Shown piece by piece: positions 43,239 to 52,586 of a stretch of 64,000 bases of DNA. Position numbers and translations under genes: made by a program. This stretch comes from Lachnoclostridium edouardi. GTDB taxonomy: Bacteria > Bacillota > Clostridia > Lachnospirales > Lachnospiraceae. Below the pieces are notes generated by a model. That model did no database searches, was not told where the DNA came from, and saw nothing but the letters and a program-made list of their open reading frames with translations. Position 1 is the stretch's first letter, and each line of letters starts with the position of its first letter. The DNA lies in the NCBI RefSeq assembly GCF_900240245.1, contig NZ_OESQ01000001.1:413437-477436 (forward strand), given 5' to 3'.

Positions 43239-43575
43239 TGGAGCAGACGGGATTTGAACCCGTGTCCAAAAACCAATTCCCTGTTCTTCTACTATCATAG
43301 TTAATCCTTTTTCATTCCCTCTACGCCCCGGGGATTAACACCCTGAGCGCTTTAGTAGCTTCATTATACGCCCACATGCTCAAAGCTTTGCATATGTCGT
43401 TTCCCATATAGTCGATGCCAGGTTCTTAAAGTATGGGTGCTTTAAGGCTGACAGCTACTATTAAGCAGCGATTGCTAATTTTCTATCAGCGTTTATATTT
43501 AGGTTTGCCATTTAACGCATTGCATACGGATAGCTTCACCAGCTGCATGGCCCCTGTCGAAACCAGTACTGCCCC
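43239..43575 (-). ncRNA. ssrA: transfer-messenger RNA (tmRNA)
   Basis: This RNA of about 337 nt rescues stalled ribosomes with SmpB. The acceptor stem is formed by 5' GGGGCAG (43575-43569) and 3' CTGCTCC before the encoded CCA end at 43239. The 5' part has the expected TGGTTTCGACAGG, and the 3' part has a tRNA-like T arm GGTTCAAATCC. The tag frame reads ANLNINADRKLAIAA followed by TAATAG, ending in the hydrophobic-Ala-Ala pattern recognised by proteases. smpB lies about 105 bp upstream of its 5' end. Confidence 0.96.
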
Positions 43576-43679
43576 TGATGTGCAAATGCCCGCAATCCCC
43601 CAAGATCCGGGCACCTCTAATATACTACCATCTGGCTGCCAGAATGTCAACGCCCTGACGGCGGCGAATATTGCAATCT

Positions 43680-44144
43680 TTATCTTAGCTTCATTTTGTA
43701 ATCCCGCTCTATTTCTCTTTTTTGATCTTTCTTTGCAATATCCTGTCTTTTATCGTACAGCTTTTTGCCTCGCGCCAGGCCTACTTCCACCTTTACCAGG
43801 CTGCCCTTAAAATAAACCTGCAGAGGCACAAGGGTCAGCCCTTTTTCAGCCAGCTTAGAATCCAGTTTTGTGATTTCCTGTTTGTGCAGTAAAAGCTTTC
43901 TTACTCTCAGCGGGTCCTTATTAAATATGTTTCCCTTCTCGTAAGGGCTTATATGCATTCCATATATATACATCTGCCCTTTTTCAATGCGGATAAAGGA
44001 TTCCTTAATACTGCATTTACCCATGCGAATAGACTTTACTTCTGTTCCAAACAGTTCAATTCCGGCCTCGTATTTGTCGTCAATAAAATAATCGTGGTAG
44101 GCTTTTTTATTGTTAGCTACCAGTTTAAAGCTTTCTTTTCCCAT
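43680..44144 (-). CDS. smpB: SsrA-binding protein SmpB
   Basis: This 154-residue OB-fold protein delivers tmRNA to stalled ribosomes. Recognisable parts are [40 protein letters not shown], and the basic C-terminal tail [17 protein letters not shown] that folds into the decoding centre. It is adjacent to ssrA and 14 bp downstream of rnr, forming the common secG-rnr-smpB-ssrA rescue block. Confidence 0.97.
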   Translation of the reverse strand: MGKESFKLVANNKKAYHDYFIDDKYEAGIELFGTEVKSIRMGKCSIKESFIRIEKGQMYIYGMHISPYEKGNIFNKDPLRVRKLLLHKQEITKLDSKLAEKGLTLVPLQVYFKGSLVKVEVGLARGKKLYDKRQDIAKKDQKREIERDYKMKLR

Positions 44145-44158
44145 TTCTTATCCTCCTG

Positions 44159-46312
44159 CTATTCCTGCAGCCCTAAGGTTCTAACAGGAATAAAGTCGAT
44201 GGTTCTGGCAAATTTGTCTGTTCCTAATACCTGAACCTTAATTTTCTGACCCAGCTTATAAGCTTTTCCGGTCATTTCTCCCTTTAATTCTAATCGCTGT
44301 TCGTCAAATATATAATAGTCGTCCCGCAGTTCGTTAATGTGAACCAGGCCTTCTACAGTATTTGGCAGCTCCACATAAAATCCCCAGCCTGTAACCCCGG
44401 AGATTACTCCCTCAAATTCTTCTCCAATGAATTTCTCCATATATTCGCACTTCTTCAGCTTCTCTGTCTCTCTCTCCGCCTCGTCGGCCCGGCGCTCCAG
44501 GGCAGAGCACTGCACAGTTACCTCCGGCAGAATTCTGTCATAATGGACAATGCGCTTGTCTGACAGTCCTCCCCTTAAATTTTCTTTAATAATCCGGTGG
44601 ATCTGAAGGTCCGGGTATCTTCTGATCGGGGAGGTAAAGTGGGTATAGTATCTGGCTGCAAGACCAAAGTGGCCTCCTGATACTGCCGTATATTTGGCCT
44701 GGCGCATAGATCTTAATACAAGGCGGCTTAAAAGCGCTTCCTCATTGGTGCCCTCCAGTTTATCTAGCAGCTTCTGAAGTTCCTTAGGGTGAATTTCTCC
44801 CTGCTGAAGCCGGATAGTATAGCCAAAGTTATTAATAAAGGTCGCCAGCTTTTTCATTTTCTCCGGGTCCGGGTTATCGTGGGTTCTGTAAACAAAGGGC
44901 AGCTCCTGCCAAAAATAATCTTCGGCTATGGTCTCATTTGCCGCCAGCATAAAATCCTCGATTATTTTTGTGGCTGTATTTCTCTCGTAAGGCTTAATGT
45001 CCACAGGTTTTCCTTTTTCGTTAAGAATAATTTTACTTTCAGGAAAATCAAAGTCTACTGCCCCTCGTTTTCTCCTTTGTTCTCTGAGAATACAGGAAAG
45101 CTCTTCCATCAGCTGAAACATAGGGACAAACTCTTCATATTCTTTAGAAATCTCCTCATCCTTATGTGTTACAATGGCATTTACCGCAGTATAAGTCATT
45201 CTTCTGTCTACTTTAATCACTGTCTCGGCAATGCGGTGACTGATTACATGGCCAGAAGCATTAATATCCATTAGACAGCTTAAAGCCAAACGGTCTTCCC
45301 CCTGATTTAAAGAACAGATTCCGTTAGACAATTTGTGAGGCAGCATAGGAATCACTCTGTCCACTAAATACACGCTGGTGCCTCTTTTTAAAGCTTCTTT
45401 ATCCAGAGGACTATTTTCTGTTACATAGTGGCTGACATCTGCAATATGCACTCCCAAATGGTAGACGCTTCCAGAGGGCAGCTCTTCTTTAGAAATAGTG
45501 ACTGCATCGTCTAAGTCTTTTGCGTCCTCCCCGTCAATGGTCACTGTCATAAGGCCTCTTAAATCTAAACGGCCGGCCTTATCCTTTTCGTCTACTGTAT
45601 CAGGAATATTTTCCACCCAGTCCATAACTGCCTGGGGAAATTCTTCCGGCAGGCCGTAGGCCTTTACTAGGGATAATATATCTGTGCCAGGATCATTTAT
45701 ATGACCTAAAATCTCTGTAATAATTCCCTCAGGCTTTTTTTTCTCATTTCCATAATCAGTAACGGAGACTACTACCTTATGGCCGGTAACTGCGCCTCTG
45801 TCCTTGCCCTGAGGGACAAAAATATCTTTGCAGATCTTCTGATTGTCAGGCATAACAAATCCAAAATTCTTATTTTTTTGATATAAACCTACAATATGTC
45901 TGTTGGCCCGCTCCAGAACTCTTACGACTGCTCCTTCCGCCCGCCTTCCCCTAGGCTCCTCCTCCACTACAATCTGAACTTTATCTCCGTGGAGAGCGCT
46001 TCCTGTTTTATCTGCCGGAATAAATACATCCTCTTCCATCCCCTCCACTGTTACAAAGCCAAAGCCTTTGGGGTGGCCGGTGAATATCCCCACTACGCCC
46101 ATAGTCTCCGGTTTTCCATATTTACCTTTTTTGGATACGCCTGCTCTTCCCTCTGATACCAGGGCGTCCATAACTTCCTTCAGTTCCTGTCTTTGTTCCT
46201 TTGGAATGCCTAATAACATAGCCAGTTCCTTTAATTTCATGGGAACGTAGGCAGGATCCTTTAAAAGCTTTTCCAGGTTATCCTTTCGTTCTCTTAATAA
46301 ATGTTCTTCCAT
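44159..46312 (-). CDS. rnr: ribonuclease R
   Basis: Processive 3'-5' exoribonuclease that degrades structured RNA and helps with tmRNA-dependent mRNA decay. The protein of about 717 residues has an N-terminal HTH-like segment, two cold-shock domains (GFGFVTVEGMEEDVFIP and NFGFVMPDN), the RNB core with TIDGEDAKDLDDAV and HYTHFTSPIRRYPDLQ, and a C-terminal S1 domain (GWGFYVELPNTVEGLVH). The ATG at 46312 follows AAAGGAAG. An in-frame upstream extension passes through a large hairpin and is rejected as coding. Confidence 0.96.
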   Translation of the reverse strand: MEEHLLRERKDNLEKLLKDPAYVPMKLKELAMLLGIPKEQRQELKEVMDALVSEGRAGVSKKGKYGKPETMGVVGIFTGHPKGFGFVTVEGMEEDVFIPADKTGSALHGDKVQIVVEEEPRGRRAEGAVVRVLERANRHIVGLYQKNKNFGFVMPDNQKICKDIFVPQGKDRGAVTGHKVVVSVTDYGNEKKKPEGIITEILGHINDPGTDILSLVKAYGLPEEFPQAVMDWVENIPDTVDEKDKAGRLDLRGLMTVTIDGEDAKDLDDAVTISKEELPSGSVYHLGVHIADVSHYVTENSPLDKEALKRGTSVYLVDRVIPMLPHKLSNGICSLNQGEDRLALSCLMDINASGHVISHRIAETVIKVDRRMTYTAVNAIVTHKDEEISKEYEEFVPMFQLMEELSCILREQRRKRGAVDFDFPESKIILNEKGKPVDIKPYERNTATKIIEDFMLAANETIAEDYFWQELPFVYRTHDNPDPEKMKKLATFINNFGYTIRLQQGEIHPKELQKLLDKLEGTNEEALLSRLVLRSMRQAKYTAVSGGHFGLAARYYTHFTSPIRRYPDLQIHRIIKENLRGGLSDKRIVHYDRILPEVTVQCSALERRADEAERETEKLKKCEYMEKFIGEEFEGVISGVTGWGFYVELPNTVEGLVHINELRDDYYIFDEQRLELKGEMTGKAYKLGQKIKVQVLGTDKFARTIDFIPVRTLGLQE

Positions 46313-46342
46313 TTTCTTCCTTTCAATATCACTTCTATAAAC

Positions 46343-46436
46343 TAAAAAGAGGGTGCCACAGAAGCTGACGGTTCCTCTGCTGAATGCCTTAATCCGCCTT
46401 CCAGCAAACCGGAATGTCAATTCTGCAACACCCCCT
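46343..46436 (-). ncRNA. long structured element between secG and rnr
   Basis: On the minus strand, AGGGGGTGTTGCAGAA (46436-46421) pairs without interruption, with a few G-T wobbles, to TTCTGTGGCACCCTCT (46363-46348), followed by TTTTTAG. Inside, TGAC/GTCA, GGTT/AACC and TGCTG/CAGCA continue the fold. It may be an elaborate terminator or attenuator after secG, or a copy of a palindromic repeat. No known RNA family was recognised. Confidence 0.6.
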
Positions 46437-46445
46437 AATGGATTT

Positions 46446-46682
46446 TTACAAAAGATTTAATACAAAAGCCAGTACTAAAAACAGTGCGGCTGCAATCTTC
46501 GTAAATTTTTCCAGGGCGCCTTCCATAGAACGGCCTTTGTTTTTACCCCAGTAGGTATCTGCCATACCGGCAATAGAACCAAGTCCTGCAGATTTTCCTT
46601 CCTGCATCAAAACGATTACAGTTAAAGCGATGGCTAATATTACAAATATAATTGTCAAAAGCATTTTCAGCATATTACACAC
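46446..46682 (-). CDS. secG: protein translocase subunit SecG
   Basis: This 78-residue Sec channel subunit has two hydrophobic helices (about 6-25 and 56-76). The linker contains LMQEGKSAGLGSIAGMADTYWGKNKGRS, with the loop typical of SecG. It starts the secG-rnr-smpB run behind a good promoter (46704-46732), and a large hairpin follows its stop codon. Confidence 0.95.
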   Translation of the reverse strand: MCNMLKMLLTIIFVILAIALTVIVLMQEGKSAGLGSIAGMADTYWGKNKGRSMEGALEKFTKIAAALFLVLAFVLNLL

Positions 46683-46703
46683 CTCCTATAGTCAAACACC
46701 GTA

Positions 46704-46732
46704 ATCATAGCACATTTTCCATGGAATAGCAA
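46704..46732 (-). promoter_or_regulatory. secG-rnr-smpB promoter
   Basis: On the minus strand, -35 TTGCTA (46732-46727), 17-bp spacer, -10 TATGAT (46709-46704). Confidence 0.75.
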
Positions 46733-46745
46733 CTGAAACTTTTCC

Positions 46746-46773
46746 ATTTTATAAATCTGAAAATTTATAAAAT
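46746..46773. other. AT-rich inverted repeat at the eno 3' end
   Basis: ATTTTATAAAT (46746-46756) and ATTTATAAAAT (46763-46773) form an 11-bp stem overlapping the eno stop codon. It may act as a weak terminator between eno and the secG promoter or as an UP-like AT-rich stretch. Confidence 0.45.
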
Positions 46774-48033
46774 CTGCTCTTCAATTCTAAGAAGCTGATT
46801 ATATTTAGCTGTCCTGTCGCTTCTGCACGGAGCTCCTGTTTTTATCTGTCCTGCATTTACCGCCACTGCAATATCTGCAATAAATGTATCCTCTGTTTCC
46901 CCTGAGCGGTGAGAAATAATTGTTTTATACCCTGCCTTCTTAGCCATTTCTATGGCTTTCAGGCTTTCTGTCAAGGTGCCGATCTGGTTTACCTTTATTA
47001 AAATAGCGTTGGCAGCCCCTAAAGCAATTCCTTTGGCAAGTCTGCCTGTATTTGTGACAAACAGGTCATCTCCCACCAGCTGCACTCTGTCTCCCAGCTC
47101 TCTTGTCATATACTGCCAGCCTTCCCAGTCCTCCTCATTTAAACCGTCCTCTATGGAGAAAATAGGGAAGGAATCCAGCAGTTTCTTATAATATTCTGTC
47201 ATTTCCTCTGCTGTTCTCTGCACGTCTCTGCCGCTCATTTTGCTTTCCCCCGGGAATAAATACAGCCCTGTTTCCTCGTCGTAAAGCTCGCTGGCTGCGG
47301 CGTCCATAGCTATTTTAATGTCTTTTCCCGGCTGATAACCGCTCATTTTAATTGCGTCCACTAAATAGGTCAATACCTCTTCTGCATTTTTCAGATCAGG
47401 GGCAAAGCCTCCCTCATCTCCTACAGCTGTGGAATGATGTCCGATTTCCAGCAGTTTTTTTAACGTATGGTATATTTCCGCACACATTTTCAGCCCCTCT
47501 GAGTAGGCCTTTGCTCCCACTGGCGCAATCATAAATTCCTGAAAGTCAACAGTATTTGCTGCGTGTACTCCTCCGTTTAAAATATTCATCATAGGAACTG
47601 GCAGCTGACAGGCGTTTACTCCTCCTAAATAGCGATATAAAGGAATATTAAGCCCTTTGGCAGCTGCTCTGGCCACTGCCAGGGAAACTCCTAAAATTGC
47701 ATTGGCCCCCATATTTTCCTTATTTTCCGTGCCGTCGGCTTCACAAAGCAGGCAATCTATTTTCGTCTGGTCTAAAGCGCTTTCAAATAATACAGCTTCT
47801 GCTAAAACTGTATTTATATTGTCCACCGCTTTTTTTACTCCCTTTCCATTATATCTGTGATCTCCGTCTCTTAATTCTACTGCCTCAAACTTTCCTGTGG
47901 AGGCGCCTGAGGGCACGCTTGCTCTTCCCACTGCTCCATTTTCCAAAGTAACCTCCACCTCCACAGTTGGATTTCCTCTGGAATCTAAAATTTCCCTTCC
48001 TTTTACTTCTGCAATATCAAAACTATGACACAT
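46765..48033 (-). CDS. eno: enolase
   Basis: Glycolytic enzyme converting 2-phosphoglycerate to phosphoenolpyruvate. The 422-residue protein shows the N-terminal [16 protein letters not shown], metal ligands around IAMDAAASE and [12 protein letters not shown], the catalytic lysine in [14 protein letters not shown], and the C-terminal [14 protein letters not shown]. Slightly shorter than the usual 430 residues at the C-terminus. RBS AAGGAGG nine bases before the ATG. It stands alone between fsa and secG. Confidence 0.97.
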   Translation of the reverse strand: MCHSFDIAEVKGREILDSRGNPTVEVEVTLENGAVGRASVPSGASTGKFEAVELRDGDHRYNGKGVKKAVDNINTVLAEAVLFESALDQTKIDCLLCEADGTENKENMGANAILGVSLAVARAAAKGLNIPLYRYLGGVNACQLPVPMMNILNGGVHAANTVDFQEFMIAPVGAKAYSEGLKMCAEIYHTLKKLLEIGHHSTAVGDEGGFAPDLKNAEEVLTYLVDAIKMSGYQPGKDIKIAMDAAASELYDEETGLYLFPGESKMSGRDVQRTAEEMTEYYKKLLDSFPIFSIEDGLNEEDWEGWQYMTRELGDRVQLVGDDLFVTNTGRLAKGIALGAANAILIKVNQIGTLTESLKAIEMAKKAGYKTIISHRSGETEDTFIADIAVAVNAGQIKTGAPCRSDRTAKYNQLLRIEEQIL

Positions 48034-48130
48034 AAAAAACGGCCTCCTTATTCATACTGTTGTTATGAATTAGGATAGCCGTTCATTCTGGGTTTTATAC
48101 AAGTCTGCTGTGAATTTCCAAAGGCTTTTA

Positions 48131-48808
48131 TTAAAGCTGGGTAATATTTTTCTCTCCGTAAATCCTTTTCCAGTCCTTTTGAAAATCATCTACCGCTTTT
48201 CCAATGGCACGCATGGAAAAGGCTGTGTGAAACAATTCCGGCTGCACTGTCACTGCGTGGGCTCCGGCCTCTAAAGCCATGTTAACCTGGCCCATATTTT
48301 TAAAGCTGGCGGCTACAATCTTTGTATTATAATGCCAGCGATCAATTTGACAAGCTAAGCTGTGAATAGTGTGAAATGCGTCTATATCCATATTTTCCAT
48401 ACGGTTATAGTAGGGAGCCAGATAATCTGCCCCGCATTCCATAGCCATATATCCCTGAATTTTTGTGTAAATAGCAGTGGCTGTAACGGAAATATCCATT
48501 TCTTTTAACATTTTTATGGCCTTCAAGCCCTGCTCTGTTACAGGTACTTTTACAAAAACCTTTTCATCCACCTTTTCCAGAAGAGTTTTTCCCTCCCTAA
48601 CCATAGTTTCAGCATCGGCGGCTGTCACCTGAATATGAAGGCTTTTGTCCTCCCCAATAATCTTTCGTATTTCTTTAAAATGATCGAAAAAGGAGATTTT
48701 CCCTTCCTTTTTCACAATAGACGGATTGCTGGTAACTCCCAAAATAGGATATACAGCTGCATATCTTCTGATTTCTTCTATATTTGCCGTGTCTAAAATA
48801 AACTCCAT
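48131..48808 (-). CDS. transaldolase-like fructose-6-phosphate aldolase
   Basis: This small (225 residues) class I aldolase belongs to the FSA/TalC group. The Schiff-base lysine is Lys87 in KVFVKVPVTEQG, and GVTSNPSIVKKEG and SVTATAIYTKIQGYMA are family stretches. Members either carry out the transaldolase step of the pentose pathway or cleave fructose 6-phosphate; sequence alone does not decide. It lies 8 bp after the D,D-carboxypeptidase gene, so it is probably co-transcribed with it. Confidence 0.88.
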   Translation of the reverse strand: MEFILDTANIEEIRRYAAVYPILGVTSNPSIVKKEGKISFFDHFKEIRKIIGEDKSLHIQVTAADAETMVREGKTLLEKVDEKVFVKVPVTEQGLKAIKMLKEMDISVTATAIYTKIQGYMAMECGADYLAPYYNRMENMDIDAFHTIHSLACQIDRWHYNTKIVAASFKNMGQVNMALEAGAHAVTVQPELFHTAFSMRAIGKAVDDFQKDWKRIYGEKNITQL

Positions 48809-48816
48809 ACTGTTTG

Positions 48817-50244
48817 TTACCTCCCTGATCTATTTTTTCTCTCTTCCATCATTCTGCGGAATTCCTCCTCAGAACAGCCGATCTCCTGCAGTCTTTTTCT
48901 TCTCTTTTCCCTGAGTATTCTCTGGCGTTCTCTCTGGGCATCCTGTCTTTTCTTATACCAGAATGCGGATGCTGCAGCTATAATACATATTGCAGCTGCC
49001 ACTGCTCCTGCAGTTTTGGCCCCTGAAAAGGTGTCCGCCCCCAGAGCTTTTCCTCCAGTTTCCCTAGAATCCTGTTCCGGCTGGTCTGTGGAACTTTGGT
49101 TATTTTCATCTTCGGATGTGTCAGCCGTCTGATTGGTATAAATATATGCCTGTCCTATTTTTCTTTCATTATATGTATAAGTAAGAAGTCCTACGGCGTT
49201 TTCCGGCGCTCCTGAAGAAAGGGCTGTCTCTAAGCTACGCTCTCCGTCTGTAAAGGCCGCATCATTAGGAAGGGTAACAACGGCTTCCTGATCCAGCCAA
49301 ACCTCTCCCGGCTCATAGGAAACTCCCCCGATATCTACAGGCTCCTGTCCTGTTAAAAAAGTTTCGTTTTCAGAAATATTCACGTTTTTAAAAAGCTGAA
49401 AACTAAAATCTAAAATCGTTGTCGTATCCTTATAATGAGTTTTTCCTGTACTTTTTAATGTAACCGCAACCAGCCTTTTCCCGTCTTTTTCCGCCAAGGT
49501 CACAAGGGTTTGCCCTGCTAAAGAGGTGTATCCTGTTTTGCCTGCTACTGCCGCCGGATAATACTCTGCCTCCTCCTCATCTAACATCTTGTGTTCCATG
49601 TAAAATGTCCGCCCGTTTGGATTGTTTTTAGTGGCCGGTATTTGGTAGCTTTTCGCTGAGTCAATTTCCAGCAATGTAGGATTTTTAAAGGCCTCTCTGG
49701 CTATTAAGGCCATATCGTAAGCAGATACCACCTGGGAATCATCATTCAGGCCTGACGGATTTGCAAAATGAGTTCCGTCTTCGCAGCCAATAGCCGCCAC
49801 CTTTTGATTCATCATCTCCACAAAAGCGTCCCTGCTTCCCGCCACGTGCTCAGCCAAAGCGTTGGCAGACTGATTGGAGGACTGAAGCAATAAAAGATAC
49901 AGGCAGTCTTTTACAGAAAGCTGATCCCCCTCTTCTATGTTCATTTTATTTCCGGCTCCCGCCTCCACATTGTAAACGGCATCGTAGGAAAAGGTTACTG
50001 TATCCTCTAAATTTGCATGTTCAATTACAATTAATGCAGTCAACAGCTTCGTAATACTGGCCGGCGGCTTTGTCTCGTGAATATTCTGGGCAAAAATCAC
50101 TGTGCCGGAATCCACATCCATAACAATTCCTGATTCTGATTCTACTCCTGTATTTGTAGGCCATTCTGGCTTGGCATATGATACGATCCCCGGACCTGCG
50201 GCCACAAAAATAAGGCACAGCAGAATACTAATCATCCTTCGCAT
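48817..50244 (-). CDS. D-alanyl-D-alanine carboxypeptidase (DacF-like, S11)
   Basis: Extracytoplasmic serine peptidase that trims stem peptides of peptidoglycan. The protein of about 475 residues has a signal peptide (MRRMISILLCLIFVAAG), catalytic SITK (63-66), SSN (122-124) and VAGKTGYTS, then a C-terminal domain. A transmembrane anchor lies near the C-terminus (TAGAVAAAICIIAAASAFWY), followed by a strongly basic cytoplasmic tail rich in R, K and E. That basic tail is longer than in typical DacF. The ATG at 50244 has AGAGGAG. Confidence 0.92.
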   Translation of the reverse strand: MRRMISILLCLIFVAAGPGIVSYAKPEWPTNTGVESESGIVMDVDSGTVIFAQNIHETKPPASITKLLTALIVIEHANLEDTVTFSYDAVYNVEAGAGNKMNIEEGDQLSVKDCLYLLLLQSSNQSANALAEHVAGSRDAFVEMMNQKVAAIGCEDGTHFANPSGLNDDSQVVSAYDMALIAREAFKNPTLLEIDSAKSYQIPATKNNPNGRTFYMEHKMLDEEEAEYYPAAVAGKTGYTSLAGQTLVTLAEKDGKRLVAVTLKSTGKTHYKDTTTILDFSFQLFKNVNISENETFLTGQEPVDIGGVSYEPGEVWLDQEAVVTLPNDAAFTDGERSLETALSSGAPENAVGLLTYTYNERKIGQAYIYTNQTADTSEDENNQSSTDQPEQDSRETGGKALGADTFSGAKTAGAVAAAICIIAAASAFWYKKRQDAQRERQRILREKRRKRLQEIGCSEEEFRRMMEERKNRSGR

Positions 50245-50452
50245 AAATACTCCTCTTTCTCTTGTAATACTGTACTGCATTCCAGTGATTTTGCCAAAAA
50301 TCTGTGCAGTATTATCAGTATACTATAAAAGCCAGGGGATTTCCACGAAAAATTAAAGTTTATTCTAAATCCGCCTCCACATTATATAAGTCTCACAGGC
50401 TCTTTAAATCCTATTACCTTTACATACGGCTCCACGGTGTACAAATACCTTC

Positions 50453-51737
50453 TTATTTTTTCCGGCCTAACTTTCCCCTCCTCCTTACTTTTTGTCTGTA
50501 ACTTTCTGTTATAACAAACTTTCCTTTTTCTAGCCTTATAAGAGCTGCCGGAACCTCCATATATTTTTCATCAGGCACAGCCACAACCGCCGCCTCCGCC
50601 ACATAAGGCAAAGTGTGAAGCACATTTTCAATATCAAAGCTGCATATTTTCTCCCCGCCTCTGTTGATCATATCCTTTTTTCTGTCAACGATATATAAAT
50701 AGCCGGCCTGATTATAATACCCCAGATCTCCTGTGCGCAGCCACCCGTCCTCTGAAATCAAATCCGGCCACGGCTTGTGGTAGCTTTCTAGCACAAAACT
50801 GCCTTTTAAACAAATTTCCCCTATTTCCTCAGCTTCCAGCTCTCGGCTGCCCTCCATAATTTTCACCTTCAAATCCGGCATAGGAACTCCTGAAGAACCA
50901 ATCCAGGGGGCTGTCGGCTGCTCCCGCCGTTTCCGTAAGTCCATATACAGTGTGAAACTGTGCTTTTGGCATCCATTCCTTTCGCTTTTTAATGTTTTCT
51001 GGAGCCATATTTCCGCTGCCGCAGGCAAATCCTTTTACCCACGGAATAACCGGATATTCCTTTCTCTTTTCTAAAAGTATGGAAAACACTGTTGGGGAAG
51101 CGTGATAAAAAGTAATTTTTTCTTTTAAAAAGCACTTTAAAACAGCGTCCCCGTCCACTTTCGGCTGGATAAATACAGTCCCTCCCACTGTCAGAAATAC
51201 TGATAAAATACTGATCATCCCTGTTACGTGATACATAGGAGTGGCAATAAGAGAGCTGTCTTTTTCACTTAAATTCAGGGTTTTTATGTATGCTTCCACT
51301 GAATTCATTACTTGGTAATTTTTTAAAATTACACCTTTACTTTTAGAGGTAGTTCCTGATGTAAACATAACTATGGCATCATCTTCTAAACAAGCCTGTC
51401 TCTCCTCTTTGCCTAAATCCCTGCAGCTGCTGCCTGCCAAAAGATATTCCAGTCCCCAGTCCCCCTCTGATTTAGAAGCAATAATTTTTACGCCGTTTAT
51501 TTCCTGAAGCCAGGAAGCTGTTTTGTCCGTCATCTCCAGCAAGTATTTGTAAGAATAGGTTCTGCCCCTCCAATCACCTATTGCTGCTTTCTCCGACAGC
51601 CTAACAGCCGTCTTTTTAAAAGCCAGGTACATGCTGAAAGCCATATCTTTATAAATACAGATATTTCTCTCACCTACCTTTCTCTCTTCTATACAGTTTT
51701 CCACCTCTTTGGGCCAGTAATTTTTCCACCATAGCAT
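50453..51737 (-). pseudogene. acyl-CoA ligase (AMP-forming), broken
   Basis: AMP-binding ligase in two frames. The upstream frame (51737-50829) carries VMFTSGTTSKSKGV and YGLTETAG, then runs out of phase. The downstream frame carries APWIGSSGVPMPDLKV, GWLRTGDLGYYNQ and VDRKKDMINRGGEKI. The shift lies near 50914-50925 and is cured by one base. About 55 residues also seem missing near TASWLQEINGVKI, where family members have the substrate-pocket segment. The C-terminal lid with its conserved lysine is lost (frame ends GKLGRKK). Intact members are about 500 residues. It lies after the GntR gene. Confidence 0.85.
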
Positions 51738-51767
51738 AAGCTTCCCCTTCTCAAAAAAGCAGAGGCT

Positions 51768-52472
51768 TTACTTTGACGACTTAATATTTAACAAGCTTTT
51801 TCTGGACCGCTCCAGATGCACCTGCATAATATGACTTGCAAATTCCCCATCCATATCATCCACAGCGCCAAACAGCTGTCTGTGATCCATCATAGACTTG
51901 GCCATAACTTTGGCATCGCTGTTTAACTGACGGGTATATCTGTCGGCAATATCCTGAAACATACGGGAAATCATCACCAGAACGTGATTTCTGGAGGCAG
52001 CCACAAGAAGCTCGTGAAACTTTCTGTCATACTTAGAGTAAGAGGCAAAATCGTTAAAACCTATAGCTTCCTCCATATTTTCAATATATCCCTTGAGAAT
52101 TTTTATCTCATTTTCCGTCCTGTTTTCAGCAGCCAGCTTACAAGCTCCGCTTTCCACAAAAATTCTGGCGTCGTATATTTCGTCAATATTATTTTCTGTC
52201 ACTGTCATCAAAGTAAATAAAGGCTTCATAAATTCTGCAGGATTTACCTCATTTACATAAGTCCCGTCCCCCTGCATAATTTTTACGATTCCCAGCACAT
52301 TCAGCTTTTTCAGTCCCTCCCTTAAACATACCCGGCTGACCTGAAGCTCTGCTGCCAGCTCCCCTTCCGGCGGAAGCTTGTCCCCTATTTTCCATCTGCC
52401 TTTTCTGATTTCTTCTATAATCTGATCTGCAACAATATCATATTTGTATTTCTTCTTCCCATCTTCTGCCAT
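51768..52472 (-). CDS. FadR-type GntR-family regulator
   Basis: This 234-residue regulator has an N-terminal winged helix (about 10-75; KLPPEGELAAELQVSRVCLREGLKKL, recognised in two parts) and a C-terminal all-helical FCD effector domain with RIFVESGACKLAAE, SKYDRKFHELLVAA and DHRQLFGAV. FCD regulators usually sense a carboxylic acid or its CoA ester. Its promoter carries a palindrome over the start site that is nearly identical to one upstream of the SDR-thiolase operon, indicating self-control and control of the cluster. RBS GAGGG before the ATG at 52472. Confidence 0.92.
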   Translation of the reverse strand: MAEDGKKKYKYDIVADQIIEEIRKGRWKIGDKLPPEGELAAELQVSRVCLREGLKKLNVLGIVKIMQGDGTYVNEVNPAEFMKPLFTLMTVTENNIDEIYDARIFVESGACKLAAENRTENEIKILKGYIENMEEAIGFNDFASYSKYDRKFHELLVAASRNHVLVMISRMFQDIADRYTRQLNSDAKVMAKSMMDHRQLFGAVDDMDGEFASHIMQVHLERSRKSLLNIKSSK

Positions 52473-52487
52473 TTACATCCCTCGTCC

Positions 52488-52534
52488 CTGTAAATATTTA
52501 CCAAAATTATATCATCCACTATTTTAAAACGCAA
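52488..52534 (-). promoter_or_regulatory. GntR gene promoter with overlapping operator
   Basis: On the minus strand, -35 TTGCGT (52534-52529), 17-bp spacer, -10 TATAAT (52511-52506). Directly downstream is the perfect palindrome GTAAATATTTAC (52490-52501), extended on the plus strand as GTAAATATTTACCA, covering the likely start site. The same box with one change occurs at 59139-59152. Confidence 0.75.
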
Positions 52535-52586
52535 GGTTCCCCCACTTCCCACACCTTTAAAGGGAAGAATAGGCAGTTTTCCTATA

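Noticed and set aside
46313..46420. N-terminal extension of RNase R by 36 codons
   Set aside because: The frame is open but runs through the large hairpin, lacks a ribosome binding site, and does not resemble RNase R; the ATG at 46312 has AAAGGAAG.
46343..46436. Small signal recognition particle RNA
   Set aside because: The length and shape were suggestive, but the conserved SRP apical loop (GGAAG with the paired internal loops CAGG/AGCAG) is not present in either strand.
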